47,663 nt of DNA, from the NCBI GenBank assembly GCA_030690215.1, contig JAUYHD010000032.1:1-47663 (forward strand). The letters run 5' to 3'. This DNA is from a bacterium. GTDB taxonomy: Bacteria; Patescibacteriota; Minisyncoccia; 1-14-0-10-42-19. The position numbers and the translations under genes were made by a program. Below, one piece after another: positions 9,583-19,030 of the stretch. The notes under the pieces are model-generated. The model was not told the DNA's origin, made no database searches, and was given only the letters and a program-made list of their open reading frames with translations. Position 1 is the first letter of the stretch, and every line of letters begins with the position of its first letter.

Positions 9583-10680
9583 ATGAATACGTCTTGTGTA
9601 AAAGAAGACCTCCAAAAAGCACTCACTATAACAGAACGTCATATAAGTAACGAGGATAACCTTCCGTTATTAAAAGGGGTGTTTTTAGATGCGAGAGAGA
9701 ATAGATTATATATTCGTTCAACAAATCTTGATACAGGTATTGAATTATGGATACCTACAAAAACAAAACGAAAAGGAAATGTTGTTGTTCCTGTAAAAAC
9801 ATTTTCTTCTTTTTTATCTACAGTATCTGATGATCGGGTATTACTTGATGTAAAAAATGGAAATTTATTAATAACAACACCATCAACATCAACAACTATT
9901 AAAGGATATATATCTGATGACTTTCCGCCATTTCCTATTATAAAAAAACCAACATCATTAGAAATTCCTGATATTAATCTTTCAAAAGAACTTTCCGGAG
10001 TTGTTATCGCTGCTTCTTCGTCTGAAATAAAACCGGAAATATCAAGTGTTCTTTTTAGTATACAAAAAAATAATATAAAATTTGTGGCGACCGATTCATT
10101 CCGTCTTGCGGAAAAAACATTATCATTTAAACATAATCAATATCATTCACTTCTTTTTCCTTTCCGTCATATTATTGAGTTAATTAAAATTCTTGAAATA
10201 TTCCCATCTTCATTGGAGGTTGTATTTGACGCGCATCAAGTTATTTTTAACGGGAAAACATTTTCGTATTTCGCTCGCTTGCGTGACGCATCGTTTCCTC
10301 AATATGAACAAATTATTCCAACGTCGTTTTCAACCGAAGTAACGTTAAAGAAAATTAATTTTTTAAAAGCCATTCGCGGCGCGAGCGTGTTTTCCGGGCG
10401 TCTCCGAGAAGTTTGTTTTAATGTATACCCTGAAGACAATTTATTCGAGGTCGTCACAAAAAATAGCGATATAGGAGAATATGCAAACCAAATACCTTCA
10501 AAAATTACCGGGGAACGATTAAGTATAAATTTTAATTACGGATATATTATTGACGGGATAAATCAAATTATTTCTGATGATATTCTCCTGCGTTTTAATG
10601 GAGAATCAAAACCCGTACTCATCCAAAATCCCTATAACGCGAATTATATTTATTTGGCGATGCCAATGAAAAATATATAA
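9583..10680 (+). CDS. dnaN: DNA polymerase III beta subunit (sliding clamp)
   Basis: DnaN-like sequence, FVATDSFRLAEK motif, follows dnaA. Confidence 0.95.
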   Translation: MNTSCVKEDLQKALTITERHISNEDNLPLLKGVFLDARENRLYIRSTNLDTGIELWIPTKTKRKGNVVVPVKTFSSFLSTVSDDRVLLDVKNGNLLITTPSTSTTIKGYISDDFPPFPIIKKPTSLEIPDINLSKELSGVVIAASSSEIKPEISSVLFSIQKNNIKFVATDSFRLAEKTLSFKHNQYHSLLFPFRHIIELIKILEIFPSSLEVVFDAHQVIFNGKTFSYFARLRDASFPQYEQIIPTSFSTEVTLKKINFLKAIRGASVFSGRLREVCFNVYPEDNLFEVVTKNSDIGEYANQIPSKITGERLSINFNYGYIIDGINQIISDDILLRFNGESKPVLIQNPYNANYIYLAMPMKNI

Positions 10681-10684
10681 ACAT

Positions 10685-10718
10685 CCCCGCCGCGTCTGAC
10701 GCGGCGGGGTGCTTTTTT
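10685..10718 (+). terminator. intrinsic terminator of dnaN
   Basis: CCCCGCCGCG TCTGA CGCGGCGGGG then TGCTTTTTT. Confidence 0.85.
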
Positions 10719-10759
10719 GTGTGTATGCGCGGAGTATCCCGCAAGAAATGATATAATGG

Positions 10760-13351
10760 TTAATTACATTCTTGGGATTCGTCTCCCGCTCGGCATACCA
10801 GCACTGCTGTTTCTATAAACTGCGAATTCCCGACGGAGTCATATATGCGTATGAGGAGCATCGTGTCTTCATAAGCGTCCAGAAAAGGAACTTCTTTTGT
10901 TATTGTGTGAGTATTTTTATTTTGATATACCGGGACGCTCCCCAGAAAATAATTCCCTATAAAAGTATCAATGTGTTCTATCGGATATGTGCTTTGTGTT
11001 TGGACTGAAAAAGTAAATGATTGACCGGGGTATATGCGAGTTGGCGTGTTCCCAAGAAAGGATATAACCGGTTTATTTTCAGGTCTGTGGATAGTATCAA
11101 ATTCTTTTGGTATGTTGTCCGTTGTTTGTTCTTGGATATGTTGTGACTCCATCCATGTTCTTACCGGGTATTCCCATAATGTAAATTGAGAATCTCTCTC
11201 TGGGTTCTCCGGGATATTGCCCTGTGGGTTATTTTTGTCTACCCAATAAAGTATAGAGTGGATTTGAGTAATAACTTTTTGCTGTTGTAATTCTTGCGGG
11301 GTGTATTCTGTCGCCAATTTCCCTGAAATAGAATCTATGATGTAAGAATAGGACCCTCTCCACTCGCCTCGTAGTACCGGTTTCTGGATATTTTGAGGTG
11401 ACGGCTGAGTAAAACTTTCCTTTGGGAGCGTTTTAAATACCTCGGCAAAAAATGCGTTCCACAGGGGAGCCGCGATAAATCCTGCGACTTGTTTTTCCAT
11501 AGGCGTGTTATCGTTATTGCCGAACCAAACGCCCAGTGAAAAATTCGGCGTGTATCCTATGACCCATGCGTCTTTGTAATCGTTTGTTGTTCCTGTTTTT
11601 ACCGCGACTTCTCGGCCAGGGAAATGGAGAAATGACTGCGCGCCAAAAGCAGGAGTCCGCGCGGCATTATCAGAAAGCATACTGTTTATTTGGTGGGCTA
11701 TCTCGGGAGGCAGTACCTGGTTTTGAGGCGGCGTGTATTCTTCTAATATTTTTCCTTCATTTGTTTCAACTTTTAGTATTGGAACGGGGGTGTTTCGTAT
11801 GCCGTTATTCGCAAACACGGAATAAGCTCCTGTTATTTCTAATAATGTCACCTCCCCTCCTCCGAGGACCAGCGTAAGCCCGTATCTATTCGGATCGTTA
11901 AGCGTTGATATGCCGAGCGTTTGCGCGGTGGAAAGAGAACGTGTGAGTCCCGCAAGATACAACACTTTTACCGATGGTACGTTTACTGATTGCGCAAGCG
12001 CGTCTCTAAACGTGATCGGTCCCCGAAATATACTGTCGTAGTTCTTAGGAGCATAACACTCAGAATCTTCGCCATATTCATTTAATTGAATGTCTGGGTT
12101 GCAGGACGAATTGAATTCGGTGGGGAGGTCAAACACGACAGTTTCAGGCGTGTATCCTTGCATGAGCGCCGTTGCGTACACTATGGGCTTGAAAGAGGAC
12201 CCTGGCTGGCGAAGACTCAGCGGTGTGTTTACTTGCGGGTCAAAAAGACAGCTTTTCCCGGGCGTGCATCCCTCTGGTTCCGGCTCCCCCCAAAAATTTT
12301 TTGATCCAACCATAACTTGTATTGCTCCGGTTTTCGGGTCCAGCCCTATCATGCCCGCGTTAAAAACATTGAATTTTTCTTTTTCGTCTTCTACGAATTG
12401 CTTTGTAATCTCTTCCGCTTTTTGCTGAAGTTCCCAGTTGAGCGTTGTGGTAACTTTAAGCCCTCCCGTGTCAACCGTATCTCTTCCGTATTTTTCTCCG
12501 AGTACATCAAGTACGTACATGACAAAATGAGGAGCTTTTAAGCTTTCATCTGCCCGTCCTATAAATTGAACATGTTCCTGCATTGCTGATTCGGCTTCCT
12601 CCTTAGAAATAAAGCCAAGTTCGTTCATGCGCCGGAGTACCGTGTCTTTTCGTTTTTCCAATTCATCTCGGTGGAGTCCATACGGAGAATAATACGTTGG
12701 CGATTGCGGAAGAGACGTTACATACGCGGCTTGGGCAAGAGTCAGTTCTTTCGCGGGTTTCCCAAAAAACGTTTGGCTTGCGGCTTCAATGCCGTATGTT
12801 TGCCCCCCGTACGGGATTTCGTTTAAGTAGAGGTTAAGAATATCTTCTTTGCTGAGTATTCGTTCCAATTTGAGCGCAAGAATTGCTTCTTTGATTTTTC
12901 GAGTATATGTTTTTTTATTCGTGAGAAGCGCGTTTTTAATAAGTTGTTGAGTTATGGTGGATCCTCCTTGCCCCGCGACTGTTCCTGAAAGTATGTTTGT
13001 AAAAAATGCCCGGAAAATTCCTTCAACGCTTATGCCGTGATGGTTGTAAAAGTCCGAATCTTCAATAGCAACAGTGGCATTTTTTACATTGCGCGGGATG
13101 TCTTCAAACGGAATAACGGTTCGCTTTACCGAACCATGAACGTCATACAGAAGCACTTTCCCTGTATTGTCATAGATTTTTGTTGATTGCTCTATTTTTC
13201 GCTCGGTGAAAAGCGAGACATCGGGGATATCAAGCGTGATAGTCCATAGCGCAAGAGTAGCGATGCATAAAAATCCCACACCCGTGCCTATGAAAAGAAA
13301 TTGATGAGAAAATATGGCCTTTTTTAGTTTTTTTGCAATCCTTTTTTTCAT
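10760..13351 (-). CDS. bifunctional penicillin-binding protein 1A-like (transglycosylase/transpeptidase)
   Basis: EDSDFYNHHGISVEGIFRAF, GGSTITQQLIKN, RQPGSSFKPIVY, AVKTGTTNDYKDAW; likely start MKKRIAKKLKKA. Confidence 0.92.
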   Translation of the reverse strand: MKKRIAKKLKKAIFSHQFLFIGTGVGFLCIATLALWTITLDIPDVSLFTERKIEQSTKIYDNTGKVLLYDVHGSVKRTVIPFEDIPRNVKNATVAIEDSDFYNHHGISVEGIFRAFFTNILSGTVAGQGGSTITQQLIKNALLTNKKTYTRKIKEAILALKLERILSKEDILNLYLNEIPYGGQTYGIEAASQTFFGKPAKELTLAQAAYVTSLPQSPTYYSPYGLHRDELEKRKDTVLRRMNELGFISKEEAESAMQEHVQFIGRADESLKAPHFVMYVLDVLGEKYGRDTVDTGGLKVTTTLNWELQQKAEEITKQFVEDEKEKFNVFNAGMIGLDPKTGAIQVMVGSKNFWGEPEPEGCTPGKSCLFDPQVNTPLSLRQPGSSFKPIVYATALMQGYTPETVVFDLPTEFNSSCNPDIQLNEYGEDSECYAPKNYDSIFRGPITFRDALAQSVNVPSVKVLYLAGLTRSLSTAQTLGISTLNDPNRYGLTLVLGGGEVTLLEITGAYSVFANNGIRNTPVPILKVETNEGKILEEYTPPQNQVLPPEIAHQINSMLSDNAARTPAFGAQSFLHFPGREVAVKTGTTNDYKDAWVIGYTPNFSLGVWFGNNDNTPMEKQVAGFIAAPLWNAFFAEVFKTLPKESFTQPSPQNIQKPVLRGEWRGSYSYIIDSISGKLATEYTPQELQQQKVITQIHSILYWVDKNNPQGNIPENPERDSQFTLWEYPVRTWMESQHIQEQTTDNIPKEFDTIHRPENKPVISFLGNTPTRIYPGQSFTFSVQTQSTYPIEHIDTFIGNYFLGSVPVYQNKNTHTITKEVPFLDAYEDTMLLIRIYDSVGNSQFIETAVLVCRAGDESQECN

Positions 13352-13405
13352 TATTCTGGGGATCGTTTTTTTCTGGTATACTTTTAAGTATATCCGACCC
13401 ATGGG

Positions 13406-14569
13406 ATGATGGGTAGTATTATGAAAGAAAAAAATAAAAAATCAAGGGGGAGTATAGCAAAGGAAATCCTTTTTTACGTTTCCGAAATTATTGATGAAAA
13501 AAGTTTTTCGAAACGGTTGAGGGGGAGCCGTTTACGGGTGAAGTTCGGCATTGACCCGACCTCGCCCGATCTGCATATAGGGCATATCATCCCCTTGCGT
13601 ATGCTTCGGCGGTTTCAGGACATGGGGCATGACGCGGTTCTTGTTATTGGGGATTTTACCGGCATGATAGGAGATCCGTCTGAAAGAGGGAATGTGCGTC
13701 AAGTTCTTACCGAGAAAGAGGTCCGGGATAATATGAAAAAATACGTTGTTCAAGCGTCGCGTATTCTTGATATAAAAAAATGCGAAATCCACTACAACGG
13801 AGAGTGGTTCTTTAAGAAGAAATTTTCTTTTTTTGCCGACATGTTTTCAAAATTTACTGTTCAGCGGGTATTAGAGCGTGATGATTTCCAAAAGAGGTTG
13901 CAGGCAGGTTCCGATATCAGCGTACTTGAGATTCTTTATCCGTTGTTCCAGGGATATGATTCTGTCGCGGTGAAGGCCGATATAGAAATAGGAGGGACAG
14001 ACCAAAAGTTTAATTTACTTATGGGAAGAAAGATGCAGCGCCGTTTTGGCATGCCGGAGCAGGATATTATTACCCTTCCTCTGCTCATAGGGACCGATGG
14101 CATAAAAAAGATGTCTAAAAGCTTTGGGAATAGTATTAATTTTTCTGATACGCCGAATGATATATTCGGCAAAGGCATGTCCATCCCAGACAATCTTTTA
14201 TCCTCCTATTATAAACTGGTTGATGAGAATTTTTCAGAAGAAAAACCCCCGATGGAATCAAAGAAGCGCCTTGCGTTTCTTCTCACGGAGCTATTGTCTG
14301 ACAAGAGAAAGGCGGAACAGGCAAAAAAATATTTTGAAGACGCGTTCCAAAAAGGGAAACCCCGAGACCTTCGGGATATCGCCGTACATTCCATGGGAGA
14401 TACGGGAAAAGCGATTGGCATGTCTCAGTCAGAGTTGCGGCGTCTCATAAAGCAGGGGGCTGTGGAATTTGAAGGAGAAAAGATTTCTTCATTTTCATTT
14501 GAATATCCGAAAGACGGCGTACTGCGTATAGGCAAAAAAACATTTTTTCAGGTGAAGAGAAAAAAATGA
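13406..14569 (+). CDS. tyrS: tyrosyl-tRNA synthetase
   Basis: FGIDPTSPDLHIGHIIPLR, KMSKSFGN, C-terminal S4-like domain. Confidence 0.93.
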   Translation: MMGSIMKEKNKKSRGSIAKEILFYVSEIIDEKSFSKRLRGSRLRVKFGIDPTSPDLHIGHIIPLRMLRRFQDMGHDAVLVIGDFTGMIGDPSERGNVRQVLTEKEVRDNMKKYVVQASRILDIKKCEIHYNGEWFFKKKFSFFADMFSKFTVQRVLERDDFQKRLQAGSDISVLEILYPLFQGYDSVAVKADIEIGGTDQKFNLLMGRKMQRRFGMPEQDIITLPLLIGTDGIKKMSKSFGNSINFSDTPNDIFGKGMSIPDNLLSSYYKLVDENFSEEKPPMESKKRLAFLLTELLSDKRKAEQAKKYFEDAFQKGKPRDLRDIAVHSMGDTGKAIGMSQSELRRLIKQGAVEFEGEKISSFSFEYPKDGVLRIGKKTFFQVKRKK

Positions 14570-14778
14570 GATACCGCCAAACACGCTGCCGCGGTATCTC
14601 ATTTTTAAGAACCGTCGGTTCTCAACGCTCGCTTCGCTCGCTACTTTCCTCCACGGGGAACCGAACGCGGTTCCCCGACCCCCTCCGCTCTTGCGCATTC
14701 TGCGCAAGCAAATAAAGTCCTCTGCGAAGGCGGATAAAAAATCACCGCGCTTTTTGTAGCGCGGTGATTTTTTATTTC
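14569..14778. repeat. cluster of short hairpins / terminators
   Basis: GAGATACCGC..GCGGTATCTC-ATTTTT, GGGGAACC..GGTTCCCC (14655-14676), CTTGCGCA-TTC-TGCGCAAG (14690-14708), AAATCACCGCGCT..AGCGCGGTGATTTTTT. Confidence 0.7.
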
Positions 14779-14913
14779 TTATTCTTCGTCTTCCTTCAAA
14801 GAGTTTTCATCGTCATCCCCCAATTCGTCAGAGTCATCGTCCGTGTCCGTATCTATATCGCCATCCTCATCAGTTTCCTCGTCATCTTGCAAGAGAATGT
14901 CCTCGTATGCCAT
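14779..14913 (-). CDS. 44-aa hyperacidic miniprotein
   Basis: MAYEDILLQDDEETDEDGDIDTDTDDDSDELGDDDENSLKEDEE*; below the ORF-track length cutoff. Confidence 0.5.
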   Translation of the reverse strand: MAYEDILLQDDEETDEDGDIDTDTDDDSDELGDDDENSLKEDEE

Positions 14914-15069
14914 ACATGTAATAATTAATAGTGATAATTGCGACCCCAGAGGAGTGTTTTTTTGGGAAATCCCCTCCTAACATTTTTATATAGCAAGTAC
15001 CGTGTATTTTGTAAACCCTTGCAAAAATGCTTGTGGATAAGTCTCGTATGCAGTGATATGATATTCGGT

Positions 15070-15975
15070 ATGAAGAAGATATTTCTTAGGAATATTACTC
15101 GATTCGGAGTCGGCGGGAGGGCGAATATTTTTGAGGTAAAAAAGGACGAGCGTGTCCCTTCTTTGGTAAGGCGTCTTCATGCCAGAGGCGAAAAAATGTT
15201 CGTGCTTGGCGGGGGTACAAACATTATTGCGAATGACGCGGGATATACGGGGCCAATTCTCGCGATACGAACAAAAAATATTCGGATTAAGAAAAACAGT
15301 ATACGCGCTGATGCGGGGGTGCTGCTTGAAACGCTTGTGCGTACTGCGAACAGAAAGGGGCTTGCGGGGCTTGAAACGCTTGCAGGCATTCCGGGAACGG
15401 TAGGCGGGGCGCTGTATGGGAATGCGGGCGCCTATGGGCGCGAGATACGAGAAGTCGTCCAGAGCGTTTCTGTGTTTGACGGCAAAAAAATGAGAACGCT
15501 TTCGCGGCGAGCATGCGCGTTTGGTTATCGGGAAAGTATTTTTAAGAAAAGGAGCTGGGTTATAGTATCTGCCGTATTTTTTTGTAAAAAGGAGAATGCA
15601 GAAAATCTTATACGAACATCAAAACAGATTCGCGCTATGCGTATAAAAAAATACCCGCGAACGCTTCGTTGTGCCGGGAGTATTTTTAAGAATATTTTAG
15701 TGGAGAGCAGTACAGGGAAAAAAATTTTGCCGAACATCTCTCATACAAAAATTATAAAAGGAAAAATCCCCGCGGGCGTGCTTCTTGAGGGCGTAGGCGC
15801 GAAAGGGATGAAAAAAGGAAACATACGAGTCGCCGGCCATCACGCTAATCTTATTGTAAATACGGGGGGCGGTAAGGCAAAAGACGTACTCTATATTATA
15901 GATACGTTAAAAAAACGAGTACGTAAAAAATACGGCATTACGCTTGAAGAAGAAGTACAGTATCTTGGGTTTTAA
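15070..15975 (+). CDS. murB: UDP-N-acetylmuramate dehydrogenase
   Basis: FGVGGRANIFEVKK, GGGTNIIANDAGYTG, LAGIPGTVGGALYGNAGAYG; start MKKIFLRN inside ORF 14938..15975. Confidence 0.93.
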   Translation: MKKIFLRNITRFGVGGRANIFEVKKDERVPSLVRRLHARGEKMFVLGGGTNIIANDAGYTGPILAIRTKNIRIKKNSIRADAGVLLETLVRTANRKGLAGLETLAGIPGTVGGALYGNAGAYGREIREVVQSVSVFDGKKMRTLSRRACAFGYRESIFKKRSWVIVSAVFFCKKENAENLIRTSKQIRAMRIKKYPRTLRCAGSIFKNILVESSTGKKILPNISHTKIIKGKIPAGVLLEGVGAKGMKKGNIRVAGHHANLIVNTGGGKAKDVLYIIDTLKKRVRKKYGITLEEEVQYLGF

Positions 15976-16015
15976 TATGAAGGTTTCTCATAACTCATCA
16001 CTCATAACCCATAAC

Positions 16016-16498
16016 TTATAACTCACTGTGGTGCATTCCGGTAAGAGCAACCGCTATCGCATCTGCTTTATCGTCCGGACTGGGGGTTTCTTTTAATTGC
16101 AGCAGAAGCTTGGTCATATGCTGCATTTGTTTTTTGTCTGCCTTTCCGTATCCGCATATCGCCTGTTTAATTTGAGCAGGGGTAAATTCTTTTGTGGGGG
16201 TAGCTCCTGCTATATGCAATATCATGCCCCGGACTTCAGCGACATTCATCGCGGTTTTTTGATTGCTGTAAAAAAACAATTTCTCAATCGCAAGAAGATC
16301 GGGTGTATGCGCTTGGAACAAATCTTTCACGTGCGCTCCTATTAATTGGAGTCGTTCTTGATACGGAGTGTTTACTGATGTTTCAAAGCAGCCTGCATCA
16401 ATCAAAACATCTTTCCCGTGTTCAGAAGCAACAATCGCCCATCCTAAGCGTCCGTATCCGGGATCAATGCCGAGAACCTTTTTTGTATTATGAATCAT
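16016..16498 (-). CDS. ruvC: crossover junction endodeoxyribonuclease RuvC
   Basis: VLGIDPGYGRLGWAIV, LAIEKLFFYSNQKTAMNVAEVRG, DKADAIAVAL. Confidence 0.95.
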   Translation of the reverse strand: MIHNTKKVLGIDPGYGRLGWAIVASEHGKDVLIDAGCFETSVNTPYQERLQLIGAHVKDLFQAHTPDLLAIEKLFFYSNQKTAMNVAEVRGMILHIAGATPTKEFTPAQIKQAICGYGKADKKQMQHMTKLLLQLKETPSPDDKADAIAVALTGMHHSEL

Positions 16499-16542
16499 AA
16501 AGAATGAATCAGGGGAACCCCCTTATTCCTCATTCATAATTC

Positions 16543-17100
16543 CTAATTCCTCATGTATTCTTCAGAAAATTCGGCATTTGTATAGAAGCCCTGTATATCA
16601 TCATGTTCGTCCAGTTCATCAAATAAGCGCATGAGCTTATGTTCATCTTCTTCCCCTACCATAAGGGGCGTGTTCGGCTCCCATCCTTTCTCTGTTTTTA
16701 CAAAAAGAAATTGCGCGGCTCCTTTGCCCGCAAGCTTGCCATCATGTTTTGAAAGCATGTGCTTTATCTCGCTTGTGGTGCGGTTTGAATTGTCCGTGAT
16801 TGCCGAAAGAAGGATCGCTGCCCCGCCGGGCCCGTATGCCTCAAAAAGCATTTCTTCTAATTGTTCTTTATCTTTTCCTCCCGCCTTTTTTATAATGCGT
16901 TCTATATTGTCAGAAGGCATATTTGCTTCTTTTGCCTTCTGTATTGCAACGCGAAGCGCGGGGTTTGTATTTGCGTCCGGTCCTTTGTGGCGGACCGCAA
17001 CAAGTATCATACGGGCTATTTTCCCGTATGCTTTGCTTTTGTGCGCGTCGCTTGCCGCTTTTTTATGTTTTATTTGAGACCACTTAGAATGTCCGCTCAT
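16543..17100 (-). CDS. YebC/TACO1 family protein (truncated relative to full-length YebC)
   Basis: MSGHSKWSQIKHKKAASDAHKSKAYGKIAR. Confidence 0.9.
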   Translation of the reverse strand: MSGHSKWSQIKHKKAASDAHKSKAYGKIARMILVAVRHKGPDANTNPALRVAIQKAKEANMPSDNIERIIKKAGGKDKEQLEEMLFEAYGPGGAAILLSAITDNSNRTTSEIKHMLSKHDGKLAGKGAAQFLFVKTEKGWEPNTPLMVGEEDEHKLMRLFDELDEHDDIQGFYTNAEFSEEYMRN

Positions 17101-17590
17101 GATTACGCGCCATTCGAATACGAATAATGCTGTCTTTCATGTCTTTTATATGCGGGAATTCATTCCCCGTGAATGTTTTTTCTCCCGCGGTGTGGATTTC
17201 TATTGTTCCATATCCGAGAAAAAGCGAAATAAAATTTGGATTATGAGTAGTGACGTCTTGTATACGGTCTATTAAAAATTCCGATACTTCACGATGAAAG
17301 ACTCCTCTATGTTCAATAGTGATGATGCGTTTTGTGGTGATTATCCATATATCAAGATAGTAATCCATCCACATGCCAAACGCGATGTTTGCCACAAAAA
17401 GAATATACAGAGAGAACAGATACACAATAAGGGGCGTGAATGTATCGGGGAAAGAGAAAAAAGGAATCACGAACAGTCCTATAAGAGGAACAAGCAAGAG
17501 AACAATAATCATCGTCATTTTTTGCGCGATGACAATCCAGTGGCGATGGACGGATTGGACGATGTTTTCTCCGGGATGAAGCGCTATCAT
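17084..17590 (-). CDS. PH-domain (bPH2-like) membrane protein
   Basis: MIALHPGENIVQSVHRHW...WIITTKRIITIEHRGVFHREVSEFLIDRIQDVTTHNPNFISLFLGYGTIEIHTAG; start is internal to ORF 17084..17860. Confidence 0.75.
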   Translation of the reverse strand: MIALHPGENIVQSVHRHWIVIAQKMTMIIVLLLVPLIGLFVIPFFSFPDTFTPLIVYLFSLYILFVANIAFGMWMDYYLDIWIITTKRIITIEHRGVFHREVSEFLIDRIQDVTTHNPNFISLFLGYGTIEIHTAGEKTFTGNEFPHIKDMKDSIIRIRMARNHERTF

Positions 17591-17844
17591 AGAAAAGAAG
17601 AAAAAATTATATGCCACGGTACACGAAAGAACGCAATGGTGGATATAATCATGAGAAGCGTAATAATAATCCCAAACAGAACAGTAATTGATTGTTTGTG
17701 TTCTTGTTGGAATGAATATTCTTTTTTGTAGTGGAAAAGAACCCCCACAAAAGCGGATACGCCTATTAAAAGAAGAATATGGATGGCAATGGCTATATTC
17801 ATAAAAGTGTTTTTTGGGGCGGATTTTTTTTGAGATGATTCCAT
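17587..17844 (-). CDS. small two-TM membrane protein
   Basis: MESSQKKSAPKNTFMNIAIAIHILLLIG...; 4-bp ATGA overlap with the downstream PH-domain gene. Confidence 0.55.
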   Translation of the reverse strand: MESSQKKSAPKNTFMNIAIAIHILLLIGVSAFVGVLFHYKKEYSFQQEHKQSITVLFGIIITLLMIISTIAFFRVPWHIIFSSFL

Positions 17845-18806
17845 GCCGCTTCTGTCGCAAGCCGTCCTCGAGGCGTACGTTCTATAAAACCAAGACGCAG
17901 TAAATATGGTTCATATACTTCTTCTATGGTTGCAGCCTCCTCAGACGTTGCTGCCGCGAGGGTTTGCACCCCAACCGGTCCCCCGCCGAATTTTTCTATG
18001 AGGATTGCAAGTACTCGTCTGTCGGAATCTTCTAGCCCTTTTTCGTCAACCCCCAGCATGCGGAGCGTGTTTTCCGTCACTTCTTTGGTTATGCGCGTGT
18101 ATCCATGAACTTGCGCATAATCGCGGCATCGTTTTAAAAGTCGGTTTGCGACGCGCGGAGTTGCCCGCGAGCGTTTTGCGATAGCGAAAGATGCTTGGGC
18201 GTCAAGCGGAATATTGAGAATGCGTGATGAGCGCTGTATGATTTTTTGGATTTCATCTTCCGTATAATACTGAAGGCGGAACGTGCCTCCTGAAAAGCGT
18301 GAACGCAAAGGAGACGACAAAAGCGAAACGCGTGTTGTCGCGGCAATTAATGTAAATGGAGGAAGCTCAAGCTGGATTGAACGCGCGCCCGGTCCTTTTC
18401 CGATAATAATGTCAATGGTTCTATTTTCAAGCGCGGGGTATAATACCTCTTCTATTGCTTTGTTAAGCCGATGGATTTCGTCAATAAAAAGAATATCGTT
18501 TGGAGAAAGGTTGGTGAGAAGAGACGCTAAATCTCCCACGCGTTCTATCGCGGGGCCTGACGTTGTTTTTATTTGAGTATTCATTTCGCGGGCAACGAGA
18601 TACGCAAGCGTAGTTTTGCCGAGTCCCGGCGGTCCATGGAAAAATAAATGTTCTACGGGTTCGTTTCGTTCGCGCGCCGCTTTAATGAGAAGCGTGATAT
18701 TTTCTTTGATCGCGTCTTGCCCGATATATTCTTTCCATATATTCGGTCGTAATGCCGAATCGGTGAAATGATCTTCTTGTGGTTGGTCCGGTTTGTGTAA
18801 GGTCAT
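17799..18806 (-). CDS. ruvB: Holliday junction branch migration helicase RuvB
   Basis: LRPNIWKEYIGQDAIKENI, FHGPPGLGKTTLAYLVA, DILFIDEIHRLNKAIEEVLYPA. Confidence 0.96.
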   Translation of the reverse strand: MTLHKPDQPQEDHFTDSALRPNIWKEYIGQDAIKENITLLIKAARERNEPVEHLFFHGPPGLGKTTLAYLVAREMNTQIKTTSGPAIERVGDLASLLTNLSPNDILFIDEIHRLNKAIEEVLYPALENRTIDIIIGKGPGARSIQLELPPFTLIAATTRVSLLSSPLRSRFSGGTFRLQYYTEDEIQKIIQRSSRILNIPLDAQASFAIAKRSRATPRVANRLLKRCRDYAQVHGYTRITKEVTENTLRMLGVDEKGLEDSDRRVLAILIEKFGGGPVGVQTLAAATSEEAATIEEVYEPYLLRLGFIERTPRGRLATEAAWNHLKKNPPQKTLL

Positions 18807-18840
18807 ACTATGGGTATCGTATAAAATTTTTTTGGTATTT

Positions 18841-19002
18841 TAGCCAAACGGGGTTGACCCCGTTAGGCAAAATCGAATCGTCTTCCTCGCTGTATCTACC
18901 AGCAAATTTCGACAATATGCTCAACGGACCGCTGTTTCTTTAACCACATACAGTATCCGTCAGACGTAGATACAGCTTTCGATTTAGCCAAACGGGGTTG
19001 AC
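18841..19002. repeat. REP-like hairpin plus long inverted/direct repeat upstream of an ncRNA promoter
   Basis: TTTAGCCAAACGGGGTTGAC occurs twice (ending 18858 and 19002); GCTGTATCTAC 18889-18899 / GTAGATACAGC 18966-18976; outer arms 18853-18868 / 18987-19002. Confidence 0.7.
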
Positions 19003-19026
19003 AAAGCAAGGTTTTTTTGCTAGAAT
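18998..19026 (+). promoter_or_regulatory. sigma70-type promoter for the downstream structured RNA
   Basis: TTGACA - 17 bp - TAGAAT. Confidence 0.75.
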
Positions 19027-19030
19027 AACC

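Noticed and set aside
15031-15040. TTGTGGATAA upstream of murB as an origin
   Set aside because: Single isolated DnaA-box match; the dnaA-dnaN intergenic is the better candidate.
17591-17860. N-terminal 90 residues of ORF 17084..17860
   Set aside because: Out-of-frame reading of the small membrane protein gene 17587..17844; the PH-domain gene starts at MIALHPGE.
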